Below, piece after piece: positions 8,014 through 16,239 of a DNA stretch of 17,447 nt. Location of the stretch: assembly GCA_902465495.1 (NCBI GenBank), contig CABQND010000044.1, forward strand, positions 1-17,447, in the 5' to 3' direction. Origin of the DNA: an uncultured Eubacteriales bacterium (GTDB lineage Bacteria > Bacillota > Clostridia > Christensenellales > Borkfalkiaceae). Positions within the stretch are counted from its first letter, which is position 1, and every line of letters starts with the position of its first letter. The notes under the pieces were generated by a model. It was not told the origin of the DNA. It made no database searches and saw only the letters and a list, made by a program, of their open reading frames with translations. Position numbers and translations under genes: made by a program.

Positions 8014-10266
8014 TCAATGCAGGTAAACCGCGCCAAGCGCGACAGACCTGTCCCCTTCAAAACAAATCGTAAACGAATCTTCGCCGTGCATAGGGCAGTC
8101 GAGCCTGTTCCATTCATCGACCGCGTGCAATGTTACCGTGTTGTTACCGACGGCCAGCGTGATTTCTGCGCCCTCATATGCGCGAATTTCCACGCCGAGT
8201 TTTCGTTTCCCCTTTGCGAGCGTCGCGGGCAATGCTATGCGCACCGCCGTCCGCGCCTCTTTCGGAACGATCGTAAGTTCGCGGTAAATGTCGTGCGGCA
8301 GCGGCTCGATCTTTTCGGCATTCCCCGAAAACACCCACTCTTCGTACAGTTCTTCGTGCGTCAGTACAGTAAGCCTGCCGCCCGTCCATAGCGGAATGCG
8401 TGAAACATAGCCGTCCTTTTTAATTTCTAAAAAGATATATCCGTCACGCCTTGCAAGCTCGATTGCTCCGCTCACCTTATTCCCACCAAGATACATTTCC
8501 GTACCCTTAGCAGCGGAAAAACAAAAACGAATGCCTTTTTTTGTATCTTCGCTCGCCACGGTAAGACGACACTTTTTCCAGCCTTCATATAAGCGCATGA
8601 AACATTCGAGTGCCTCGTCAAATCCTCCCGCAAACGTATCGATGCGTACGCCCTGCGCAAACGGAGCGGTCATGCGGTCGAAGATGCCGTCAAAGGAAAC
8701 CCCGGCTCCCGCGTAACCCTCACACAGTTCTGTCAGCCATTCGTAATCGGCATTTCCTTCTCGGATTGCCGTCAAGCGGAGACATCCGACAGGTTCTCTC
8801 AGCCCGTAAGGCTTGCCGGGGTAGAGCAAAACGCCGTCTCCGTTTGCACCGAGGCCGCGGTGCGCCGTGCCGTACGGGTCTTCGAGATAAAGAGGCTTAC
8901 CCGTCGTGTTCACTTCGCTGCCGTAATTGACCACCCAATACAGATTCCCGCAAATTCCGTAGCGCACCATCAGCCAGCTTATATAGCGCGCACTCCACGG
9001 CGCATCGTCCATATGATAGCCGATATACGGCGCGGACGGCGCATTGCAGCCATACCACCATTTCTCTGAGTTTCCCTCGTAAGGGGCAGACAAAAAAGGA
9101 CTGTCGTACCCGTCAAACTTCGGGCATAGCACCGTTTTTTTCAAATCGTAATGATATGGATCTCCGTTCTTGTCCCGCTTTTGGCGCACGTTTACATAAT
9201 GCAGTACCGAAGGAAGCCTGTCGCAGTAGTCGGTAACGACATGCGGCAGCTTTTCCGCCGATGCAATAACGCGTCTGCCGAAGGAAGAAGAAAACCGATC
9301 ATCGGCGCGAAGGGCATCCGCCGCTGCTTGTATCGTCTTTTCAAAACTTTCCATATGCCGTTCAACTTTTCCGTCCGGCATTTTAACGAGAAAAGGCTCA
9401 TCGATCAGCCAATCATAGAACGCCGCATGCGAAAGCAAATCGATGCCGCAAGCAAGGCTCTCTTCCGCTAAAGCAAGAATCGTTCTTTTCAGCGCATCGT
9501 AATCGGGATATTCCGTTTCGCCTTCCTTAACGGGAAAGGACGGAACGCCCACCGTAGATAAGCCGCGCTTCACCCACTCTGCCGCAGCATGCGCATAACG
9601 ATGCAACCCCTCCTCCGAAGCGGATTCTTCAGCTAAAAGCCCGGTCGAAGAAATCCTGTGCGCAAGCAATGTTTGGATATACGCATCAAGAACTTCCTGC
9701 GAACGGGTACCTTCATAATGCTCGATTTGCAGTAAATTGACAGCGAACAAACTTTTACAGGTGATCTCCTGCGGCTGCTTCGCATCAAGCACAGTCAACG
9801 CATATGGTATACGCACCGTTTTTCCGCAACGCACCTCGATAAACCCTTCGTAAATTCCTCCGGCGGTTTGTTCGGGGATATAAAAATCTGCAAACAGTGC
9901 GATGCCCTTGCCGTCCTTGACCGTCGTTTCTCCGAAAGATACGGCGGTATCGAGGGGCAGAAGCGCGTCTGTATATTCCCCTGTCGGAAGTCCGTTATGG
10001 TGCCAGTTGCGCTCGATGACAATACCTTTCTCCGCATACAGCGCGATATTTTCGCCGTTATACTCTTCGCCCGAAAGAGTGCGCCCGTTCTCAGCCGCTG
10101 CCGTAACGCAAACTCCTTCCGCAGCGCGGACAAAGATATGCCCGCAGGCATGTCCGCCACGCAACGCAACGAGATTCAGCAGTCTTGCCGGCTTGTCGCA
10201 TCCGCTATGCAGTTCTATTTTTTGAGAGAATGGCACCGCAACAGCCGTGTTTTCTTTGCGGGGCAT
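8014..10266 (-). CDS. GH123-like (DUF4091) protein without signal peptide
   Basis: A 750-residue protein starting at ATG 10266, which overlaps the upstream stop as TAATG and suggests coupled translation. A TTG at 10302 in the same frame lies inside the upstream gene and is less likely. No signal peptide or lipobox is visible, so a cytoplasmic enzyme is expected. It aligns with its lipoprotein neighbour through an N-terminal beta domain, a KSLFAVN segment, WLIDEPF (candidate catalytic D289-E290), WWYGCNAPSAPYIGYHMDD, GNLYWVVNYG, YLEDPYG, YPGKPYG and RLTAIREGNADYEWL. After the barrel (about 575 onward) there is a beta-rich tail of about 175 residues. It probably acts on imported oligosaccharide. 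It may instead be a divergent glycosidase with a different specificity. Confidence 0.8.
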   Translation of the reverse strand: MPRKENTAVAVPFSQKIELHSGCDKPARLLNLVALRGGHACGHIFVRAAEGVCVTAAAENGRTLSGEEYNGENIALYAEKGIVIERNWHHNGLPTGEYTDALLPLDTAVSFGETTVKDGKGIALFADFYIPEQTAGGIYEGFIEVRCGKTVRIPYALTVLDAKQPQEITCKSLFAVNLLQIEHYEGTRSQEVLDAYIQTLLAHRISSTGLLAEESASEEGLHRYAHAAAEWVKRGLSTVGVPSFPVKEGETEYPDYDALKRTILALAEESLACGIDLLSHAAFYDWLIDEPFLVKMPDGKVERHMESFEKTIQAAADALRADDRFSSSFGRRVIASAEKLPHVVTDYCDRLPSVLHYVNVRQKRDKNGDPYHYDLKKTVLCPKFDGYDSPFLSAPYEGNSEKWWYGCNAPSAPYIGYHMDDAPWSARYISWLMVRYGICGNLYWVVNYGSEVNTTGKPLYLEDPYGTAHRGLGANGDGVLLYPGKPYGLREPVGCLRLTAIREGNADYEWLTELCEGYAGAGVSFDGIFDRMTAPFAQGVRIDTFAGGFDEALECFMRLYEGWKKCRLTVASEDTKKGIRFCFSAAKGTEMYLGGNKVSGAIELARRDGYIFLEIKKDGYVSRIPLWTGGRLTVLTHEELYEEWVFSGNAEKIEPLPHDIYRELTIVPKEARTAVRIALPATLAKGKRKLGVEIRAYEGAEITLAVGNNTVTLHAVDEWNRLDCPMHGEDSFTICFEGDRSVALGAVYLH

Positions 10267-11951
10267 TATACAAGCCCCGCATTCCGCAAAGCGGTGTCCC
10301 AACGGTTATTGTTGTTCGTCGTCCAATAATCGGAGCTGTTTTCCCAAATATCTATTGCATGCACGTTCGCCTTGCCCGCATCGATATAGGTAGCCTCAAA
10401 ATTCTCGTAATCGCCGTTTAAGGCCTTTAAGTTGCCGTAAACACACAACGGATAATTGCCGTACCACGGCAAAACATAAGCGTTATCCGCTTCCCACATT
10501 TTCGCGCGGTCTTGCTGAATGCGGTAAGTGTTCCCGTAATTTTCGCTCAGGTACGAATCCAATTCGGGGGCCTTTTCCTTTAAATTCCAATTAAACACGC
10601 GCTGCGTGCCGTAGTTGCTTGTGGCATATACCTCGTTCGCCTCATCCGTAGCCATGAACAGCAAAAAGTCGCAGGCAAGCTCTTTTGCGTTGGAATATTC
10701 GGTGATCGCGGTAACTTCGTTCCCGGCGATCGAATAGATAACGCCGCGGGCATCGCGGATCGTATCAAAATCCGTCTGCGAAACGCCCGCCGTTACCAAA
10801 TCGCCTGCAGGCGCGGTATCGCCCTTGTCCACGGCTTCGACCACGGCAGAAAGCAGCGCGTCCGCATCTTCCAACTCGATTTTCTGTGCGTTTGCATCGG
10901 TGATCGTCGTGCATTTATCGACGATCGAACTGATGATCGGCGCATTCATAAAGCCCATCGTATCCGTATATCCTTGCGCTACATAATCTGCCGCGCGTTC
11001 GCGCATTTCCGTGGAGAACCAGTCGCCGCAGGCAATGATAAGCCCGTTCCGCAGGAACATCTGCGTCTGTCCCTGAATAAATTCATTTGCAACGGAACTC
11101 TCGTCAAAATACCCTCCGTCATGCCCTCGGTAAATCTCTTCGAGTATTTCGAGCGATTCGAGTCTGCCCTGCTGCTTGACCGTGCGGACATCATTATTGT
11201 AAGTACGCCTGTTCGCAGCATCGTAATAGACGCCGTTATAATAGTTTACATATTGCTCTGCGCCCTCGTACTGCGCCCACCAAACGGGGAACATATACCC
11301 CATATATCCGACTTTCGTACTGATAAACGTATGTGTATGAGAGTATGCCTCGTCTTTTCCTTCCAGGTTATATACCTCTTCGCACAATTCAAAAAGTTCG
11401 TCCGTCGTATTCGGCACTTCCAATCCGAGTTCATCGAAGAGGGTAACGTTATATACGAGCCCGCCCATCGATGAAGGACCGGGAGTCGCAAAATACTGCA
11501 TATCCTCTTCCGTTGACGTAGGCGCCGCCACCGATTCAAGTATACTTGCGGGCATTTTATCCTTGAAATATACATCTTCGCCCGGAACCTTTTGATTATA
11601 AACGCTTTCCGTAATATCCAACAAATTTCCGGTTTCCCATAAAGTGCCGATGTTCGACCCGTTAAAGAGATCGATCGTCGTCGTCCTCGAATTGATGCGG
11701 TCGGCTGCAAAATTGTTCAGATCGTTGGCCGTGACGTCATATTCGAGTTCAGGGTATTTTTCCTGCACCCAGTCCTGCTCGGCAAACGCATCCAACATGT
11801 CCTCCATCCATTGCGAACCGTAACCGGCGTCCCATACATATACTTCAAGCGATTGTTCGGTATCACCGATCGAACGGCCGCCGCAGCCTGCCAACGGGAC
11901 CGTACAAAGCATTACCGCCGCGGCGAGCGCCGCAATGATCCTTTTTTTCAT
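10266..11951 (-). CDS. Sugar ABC transporter substrate-binding lipoprotein
   Basis: A 561-residue extracellular solute-binding protein (family 1-like) that would deliver an oligosaccharide to the two permeases encoded just upstream. It has a lipoprotein signal with LAGC and Cys23. The mature part opens with a typical SBP strand, LEVYVWDAGYGSQWMEDML, and contains DLFNGSNIGTLWETGNLLDI, a usual hinge/ligand region. The start is ATG 11951 with AGGAGG seven bases before; an in-frame TTG directly upstream is not needed. It is 27 bp after the second permease gene. At about 560 residues it is longer than simple maltose-type binding proteins (about 400), a size seen in oligosaccharide-binding relatives. 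The tail is Asn-rich (TTNNNNRW). The ligand is unknown. Confidence 0.9.
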   Translation of the reverse strand: MKKRIIAALAAAVMLCTVPLAGCGGRSIGDTEQSLEVYVWDAGYGSQWMEDMLDAFAEQDWVQEKYPELEYDVTANDLNNFAADRINSRTTTIDLFNGSNIGTLWETGNLLDITESVYNQKVPGEDVYFKDKMPASILESVAAPTSTEEDMQYFATPGPSSMGGLVYNVTLFDELGLEVPNTTDELFELCEEVYNLEGKDEAYSHTHTFISTKVGYMGYMFPVWWAQYEGAEQYVNYYNGVYYDAANRRTYNNDVRTVKQQGRLESLEILEEIYRGHDGGYFDESSVANEFIQGQTQMFLRNGLIIACGDWFSTEMRERAADYVAQGYTDTMGFMNAPIISSIVDKCTTITDANAQKIELEDADALLSAVVEAVDKGDTAPAGDLVTAGVSQTDFDTIRDARGVIYSIAGNEVTAITEYSNAKELACDFLLFMATDEANEVYATSNYGTQRVFNWNLKEKAPELDSYLSENYGNTYRIQQDRAKMWEADNAYVLPWYGNYPLCVYGNLKALNGDYENFEATYIDAGKANVHAIDIWENSSDYWTTNNNNRWDTALRNAGLV

Positions 11952-11978
11952 CAAAAAACCTCCTTATATTGCGCGAAC

Positions 11979-12992
11979 TCAGCCTTTCAGGCCGCCGATC
12001 GCCATATTTTTCATAATTGTATTGGAAAAACAGCAAAACACGATGAGTACGGGAATGATCGAAAGTATAATGCCCGCATAATATATGGGGGTTTCACCCG
12101 TACGCAAAAGCGAAGTTTTTATAACATACATACCGGACGCGATCGTAGGAAACGACGGCAAATACAAAAGCGGCGTCTGATAGTCGTTCCATACCCCGAT
12201 CAGATTGACGATCGTAAGCGTGAGCAGGGCGGGCATCGCCTGCGGGATCATGATTTTAAAATATACCGTCCATTCTCCGCCTCCGTCTATGTATACCGCC
12301 TCTGCGTAACTTTTGGAAATATTACTGAAAAATGCGTATAGGATCAGAAAGCCGAGTCCTATGCCGTTGAACGACGTGAGCAGCGAAAAGAACGGCGTAT
12401 TGTAGATACCTATATCGCTGACCAATTTATAGTAGCCGCCGGTGTTGCCCACGATGGGGATCGTCATCGTGAAAATGATCACCGTATAAATCGCCGTTCT
12501 GCCTACAAACTTAAAACGCGACAATACATACGCGAGCGCGGCCGAGGCAAACAATCCGCCGAACAAGCTGATGGCAGACTGCCATATGCTGTTCAAAAAC
12601 ATTCCGATCAGATTGGTCCCCTCGTATTCCATCTTCGTAAAGGCATAGGAATAATTCCCCAAATAGAAAGCGTCCGGAAGCGCGAACGGAATTCCCAGCG
12701 AACCGTCGAGCGTGTACTCCGTCGATGTTTTCAACGAACCTAAAAACATCCAGATAAACGGATATATAAGAGTTGCCGCATAGACAACAAATATAACGAA
12801 AACGATCGCAAAGAGGATCTTCTCGCCTCGGCTGCGGACAGTCAGAATATAGGATTCCTTATTCCTTCTGTGCCGTTTCTGTTTCTTGGAAATATTTTCT
12901 TGACTCTTTTCGCCCGCAGATAATACTTCCTCGTTTTCTGACATAGCGGACGGCATTACCGCGCTTTGCTCATCTTTTTCTAAAATATCCAT
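11979..12992 (-). CDS. Carbohydrate ABC transporter permease, MalG type
   Basis: A 337-residue CUT1 inner-membrane permease. A long charged N-terminal tail (1-55) precedes six likely membrane segments starting at about 59, 133, 167, 209, 253 and 303. The EAA loop that contacts the ATPase is visible as EAVYIDGGGEWTVYFKIMIP (231-250). The C-terminus AIGGLKG is a hallmark of this half-transporter. GGGGAGGG lies four bases before the ATG, and the gene follows the partner permease by 13 bp. No ATP-binding protein is encoded in the window; CUT1 systems of this kind commonly share an MsmX/MsmK-type ATPase encoded elsewhere. Confidence 0.93.
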   Translation of the reverse strand: MDILEKDEQSAVMPSAMSENEEVLSAGEKSQENISKKQKRHRRNKESYILTVRSRGEKILFAIVFVIFVVYAATLIYPFIWMFLGSLKTSTEYTLDGSLGIPFALPDAFYLGNYSYAFTKMEYEGTNLIGMFLNSIWQSAISLFGGLFASAALAYVLSRFKFVGRTAIYTVIIFTMTIPIVGNTGGYYKLVSDIGIYNTPFFSLLTSFNGIGLGFLILYAFFSNISKSYAEAVYIDGGGEWTVYFKIMIPQAMPALLTLTIVNLIGVWNDYQTPLLYLPSFPTIASGMYVIKTSLLRTGETPIYYAGIILSIIPVLIVFCCFSNTIMKNMAIGGLKG

Positions 12993-13005
12993 GCTTCCCT
13001 CCCCA

Positions 13006-13920
13006 TCAATACTCGACTACGGGTATTTTATTCAGCAGCCAACGGGTAAACATAATAAGCGGAACGCCGACCAGAGTGAAACACAAGCCAGCCGCCGATA
13101 CAAGGCCATATGATCCCGTCCCGCCGATCGCACCCGAACCGTATACCTGTTTGAATATCCAGAATGAAATCGTCATCGTTCCATAGGATGCGTCCGGATC
13201 GAACAAAAGGATCGGGCCGCTCGCTCCGAAAATACCCGTCAATGCAAAAATCACCATCGTCGACATCGTCGGCCAGATGAGCGGTATCGTAATTTTAATC
13301 AATTCCCTGACAGGCCCGCAACCGTCAAGGCGCGCCGATTCAATGAGTTCTACCGGGATTCGCGTCAACGCTCCGGAAAACAGCAGAACATTTGTCGTAA
13401 ATCCTGTCCAGATATTGTACATCAATATTGTTTTCGTTGCCGTGTCCGAATTGTTCAAAAGCCCCTCCGGACGCATCGTTATCCCGAATATCTCCGCTAT
13501 CGTTCCGAGAGGCCCGCTCGTTTTTATAAATTCGGTATAGACGGCGACCATAGCCACGCCCGAAATGATCGCAGGCAAATAAAAGATGATACGAAATACT
13601 TTATATCCCGCAATTTCTTTATAAAAAAAGTAAGCAACGATCAGGTTGAATACCATCAGCACGATATTCAATGCAAAATATTTCAGCGTATTTATTACCG
13701 CCAACCCGATCGCACCGCCCGGTGCGGTAAGTTCAAACCAAAATTGTTCAAAGTTTGACCATGTCCATTCATACGTTCTCGGTGTTTGAAATGCCAGAAT
13801 GAATGAACTAAAATTTACATAGAGCCAAAAAACAAGCCAATGCAAAACAGGGATTGCGAGCATCGCTACAATGAAAACCTTTCTGCCCGGACTGTTCTTT
13901 TCGCGCATACGAATTCTCAA
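13006..13920 (-). CDS. Carbohydrate ABC transporter permease, MalF/UgpA type
   Basis: A 304-residue CUT1 permease, the partner of the next gene, with six likely membrane segments. Its EAA loop reads IESARLDGCGPVRELIKITI (about 193-212), with the usual E, D, G and IP residues. I place the start at TTG 13920 because AAGGAGGGG (13937-13929) lies upstream at a good distance. The in-frame ATG at 13947 is before that site and directly beside the -10-like TATAAT. A further ATG at 13908 is possible. It is the first gene of the seven-gene transporter/glycosidase operon, and a hairpin with a T-run lies just in front of it. Confidence 0.9.
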   Translation of the reverse strand: MRIRMREKNSPGRKVFIVAMLAIPVLHWLVFWLYVNFSSFILAFQTPRTYEWTWSNFEQFWFELTAPGGAIGLAVINTLKYFALNIVLMVFNLIVAYFFYKEIAGYKVFRIIFYLPAIISGVAMVAVYTEFIKTSGPLGTIAEIFGITMRPEGLLNNSDTATKTILMYNIWTGFTTNVLLFSGALTRIPVELIESARLDGCGPVRELIKITIPLIWPTMSTMVIFALTGIFGASGPILLFDPDASYGTMTISFWIFKQVYGSGAIGGTGSYGLVSAAGLCFTLVGVPLIMFTRWLLNKIPVVEY

Positions 13921-13945
13921 GCCTTTACCCCTCCTTTTTGCTTTC

Positions 13946-13951
13946 ATTATA
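13946..13951 (-). promoter_or_regulatory. Candidate -10 box for the transporter operon
   Basis: A perfect TATAAT lies about 26 bp before the TTG start of the first permease. At 17 bp spacing the -35 position (13969-13974) reads AGGAAA, not TTGACA, and falls inside the hairpin at 13957-13997. A promoter with a good -10 and no -35 would fit activation by the adjacent AraC protein, but this is inference. Confidence 0.45.
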
Positions 13952-13956
13952 ACAAA

Positions 13957-13997
13957 AAACTATCCCCGTTTCCTCTCATAGGGAATGGGGATAGTTT
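13957..13997 (-). terminator. Hairpin with T-run before the transporter operon
   Basis: Arms AAACTATCCCC (minus 13997-13987) and GGGGATAGTTT (minus 13967-13957) form an 11-bp stem that can extend with TTCC/GGAA. Six T's close it on the minus strand (13959-13954). It could terminate the AraC transcript, act as an attenuator, or serve as an operator, since it spans the -35 position of the next promoter. Its arm ends match those of the hairpin at 15072-15102. Confidence 0.65.
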
Positions 13998-14134
13998 CAA
14001 AAATAATTATTTGTTCTTTGTATGAAGATCAATTTTTATTTTTAGTTGTATACAAAAAAGAAGCATTCCTTACCTGAAAATAACACGATTTATCATACAG
14101 GCAGCATAAAATACTGCAAAATGCTTATAAAAGC
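13998..14134. other. AT-rich intergenic region between regulator and operon
   Basis: This strongly AT-rich spacer has no ORF. It contains the palindromes AAATAATTATTT (about 14001-14012) and TTGTATACAA (about 14045-14054) and two TACAA-containing A/T-rich stretches on the minus strand. These might include AraC-family binding sites, but I see no clear pair of direct repeats and do not assign one. Confidence 0.4.
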
Positions 14135-14938
14135 TCACCCTCCCCCCTTGCGGGGAAGTTCGCCATAGCGTTTCATATATGCACGATAAAACGTCGCCAT
14201 TGAATCGAAACCGCAAGTAAATGCTATGTCCACAATCGTTCTGGAAGCATCTTGTTCGATCAACTCTTTTGCTCGCTCAACTCGCTGTGTGCTTACATAC
14301 TCTCGGAATGGCTGCCCGACTGCATCACGAAAAAGTTTTGCAAAATGGTTTTTACTATAACCTATACGATAAGCAGCATCGTCAAGCGTAAGCGTCGCGC
14401 CGAGGTTATGCCGTATATATTGTAGAATGTCGATAACGGCTCGATTTGCATCGCTCCATTTTCTTTCCGCGAGGCCGTATTGCTTGTACAGTTCACCGAG
14501 AAAAAGATCCGCATACCCTTGATGTTGCAACTTGCTGCAATCAGCTTTTTGATTACTCCATTGCAAAAGAATCTCTATCACTTTTGCATTTTTTGTTTTA
14601 TCCTGCATAAGGACAGGGAAAGAAATATCTTCCTTTCCCAATACCCTCTGTAAATCTTTCAAGTATTGTTTACCGATTAAAACCGGCAAAACTTCCGTTC
14701 CCTTACGGATATCAAAATAATGCACGTCGAAACTGTTTATACAAGCTATCTCCCCTGCTTCTATCGCATACATCGTTCCGTTAATATATATTCGATGTGT
14801 TCCGGCTATGCAAACACTAAATTCGATTGAATTATGATAATGCGCACGCGATATCCATGTTTTATCGATATATTCATGCTCTAAATATATATAATCGGGT
14901 ACATCGGAAAACGACTCGTAAATTGCTTCTTTACTCAA
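14135..14938 (-). CDS. AraC-family transcriptional regulator
   Basis: A 267-residue DNA-binding regulator. The N-terminal half is a cupin-like sensor (about 10-90, with HYHNSIEFSVCIAGTHRIYI and an EAGEIACIN strand). The C-terminal half is a double helix-turn-helix. The first HTH lies at about 184-205 (LTLDDAAYRIGYSKNHFAKLF) and the second at about 233-253 (IVDIAFTCGFDSMATFYRAY). The family end RYGELPRK is present. I choose TTG 14938 because GGGAGGGGG lies just before it; the first in-frame ATG (14995) overlaps the -10 box and cannot be translated from that promoter. The gene is visibly more AT-rich than its neighbours. It lies directly upstream of the sugar transporter operon, so it probably controls it in response to a sugar. 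Confidence 0.92.
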   Translation of the reverse strand: MSKEAIYESFSDVPDYIYLEHEYIDKTWISRAHYHNSIEFSVCIAGTHRIYINGTMYAIEAGEIACINSFDVHYFDIRKGTEVLPVLIGKQYLKDLQRVLGKEDISFPVLMQDKTKNAKVIEILLQWSNQKADCSKLQHQGYADLFLGELYKQYGLAERKWSDANRAVIDILQYIRHNLGATLTLDDAAYRIGYSKNHFAKLFRDAVGQPFREYVSTQRVERAKELIEQDASRTIVDIAFTCGFDSMATFYRAYMKRYGELPRKGGG

Positions 14939-14983
14939 TAGTCCCCCTCCCATCCTTTTCTTTCCGTTATATATTACAATGAT

Positions 14984-15012
14984 ATTATAACACATTTTAG
15001 GCCATAAAACAA
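14984..15012 (-). promoter_or_regulatory. Promoter of the AraC-type regulator
   Basis: -35 TTGTTT (15012-15007), 17-bp spacer, -10 TATAAT (14989-14984), all on the minus strand. Transcription would begin near 14977, about 40 bp before the TTG start and upstream of its ribosome binding site. Confidence 0.75.
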
Positions 15013-15071
15013 GAGTCTTGCAATTTTAATTAAAAAATCGTTCCACCAGCAATTCGGCCCAGTTTATCGGA

Positions 15072-15102
15072 AACTATCCATCGGCATCGCCGATGGATAG
15101 TT
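15072..15102. repeat. Perfect 14-bp inverted repeat between oxidoreductase and regulator
   Basis: AACTATCCATCGGC and its exact complement are separated by a 3-nt loop. There is no T-run on either side, so it is a weak terminator candidate for the oxidoreductase gene that ends at 15164; an operator or structural repeat is the alternative. It shares the ends AAACTATCC and GGATAGTT with the hairpin at 13957-13997. I see nothing gene-like in the rest of 15013-15163. Confidence 0.7.
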
Positions 15103-15163
15103 CTGTTGCATTTTCAATTATAAGCAATATCCTACGCATTTTTCAGAAAAATACGACCTGCGG

Positions 15164-16225
15164 TTATATGCGCACTTCCCGCTTCGTTTCCGCGGACTTG
15201 TAGATCGCGTCGAGTATTTTCATGAGCATGACCCCGTCTTCCGCGATGGAAGAAAGGTCTTTGCCGTTTACCGCGGCGTCGACGAAATAATCGATCTCCT
15301 TTTCGAACAGGCCGTCAAAACTCAGCGCCGTCGATCTGTGCAGCGTTACGTCCGTCAGGTAGCCGCAGCAGTCCGTATAAATTTCCAGCTCGGGGTCGAG
15401 GCTCATTCCGCCGCGCGTGCCGAACAGTTCTATTTTGCCGATATCGTGCTTCAAATTCAAACAAAAGCTCGTCTCCACGCTCAAAACCGCACCGCTGCCA
15501 TAACGCACCAGGGCGGCCGCAAAGTCTTCCACGTCGCAGATATCGTTTTCCGATTTGGAAACGGAAGTATATGACGCGCCGTCTTTCAGTTCCTTGCGGT
15601 TGCCGAGTTTTCGGAACGTTGCGCCGTATACGGACACGGGTTTCGGGTTGCCCATCAGATAGCGGGTAAGGTCGATAACGTGTACGCCCAGGTCGATGAG
15701 CGGGCCGCCGCCCGAACGGCTCTTGTCGCCGAACCATCCGCCGGGGTTTCCGTTGCGGCGAAGGTACGTCGCTTTTGCGTAATATATCTCTCCGAGCGCG
15801 CCGTCCTTGATGAAGTCCTGCATGACCGCCGTATCGTTCCCGAAGCGGCGCACGAACCCGACCATCAGTTTCCTGCCGCACCTTCTGGCGGTATCGAGCA
15901 TCGCCTGCGCCTCCTGCGCGTTGAGAGCCATCGGCTTTTCGCAGAGGACGTCTTTCCCCGCTTCGAAAGCCATGATCGTGCAGGGCGCGTGGGCGCTGTT
16001 CCATGTGCATACGCTTACGGCGTCGATTTCAGGCAAAGCCCGCAGCATTTCCGCCTCGTCCGTAAAGAGCCTTGTGACCCCGTACTTTTTCCCTGCCGCT
16101 GCTAAAACCTTTTCGTTTATATCGCAAAAAGCGTACAGTTCGGCGTTTTCGTTCTTCAAATACGCCTGTATGTGCGAATGCGAAATGCTGCCCGTGCCTA
16201 CCACGGCAATTTTCAGTTTTTTCAT
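15164..16225 (-). CDS. Gfo/Idh/MocA family NAD(P)-dependent oxidoreductase
   Basis: A 353-residue cytoplasmic dehydrogenase of the glucose-fructose/inositol dehydrogenase family, which oxidises or reduces a sugar, inositol or related polyol at one hydroxyl. The Rossmann start is IAVVGTGSISHSHIQAYL (GTGSISHSH at 10-18). The catalytic motif CEKPMAL puts K97 in place, and GGGPLIDLGVHVIDL (172-186) carries the usual active-site Asp/His (H182, D185). The start at ATG 16225 has GGAGGG at the right distance; a longer in-frame reading from 16312 overlaps the upstream gene. It follows the isomerase/epimerase gene by 14 bp, a pairing common in inositol and unusual-sugar catabolism. The exact substrate is not readable. 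Confidence 0.93.
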   Translation of the reverse strand: MKKLKIAVVGTGSISHSHIQAYLKNENAELYAFCDINEKVLAAAGKKYGVTRLFTDEAEMLRALPEIDAVSVCTWNSAHAPCTIMAFEAGKDVLCEKPMALNAQEAQAMLDTARRCGRKLMVGFVRRFGNDTAVMQDFIKDGALGEIYYAKATYLRRNGNPGGWFGDKSRSGGGPLIDLGVHVIDLTRYLMGNPKPVSVYGATFRKLGNRKELKDGASYTSVSKSENDICDVEDFAAALVRYGSGAVLSVETSFCLNLKHDIGKIELFGTRGGMSLDPELEIYTDCCGYLTDVTLHRSTALSFDGLFEKEIDYFVDAAVNGKDLSSIAEDGVMLMKILDAIYKSAETKREVRI

Positions 16226-16239
16226 TATCTTTCCCTCCT

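Noticed and set aside
14939..14995. Longer AraC protein starting at the upstream ATG
   Set aside because: That ATG overlaps the -10 box, so it would not be on the mRNA, and the strong ribosome binding site lies just before TTG 14938.
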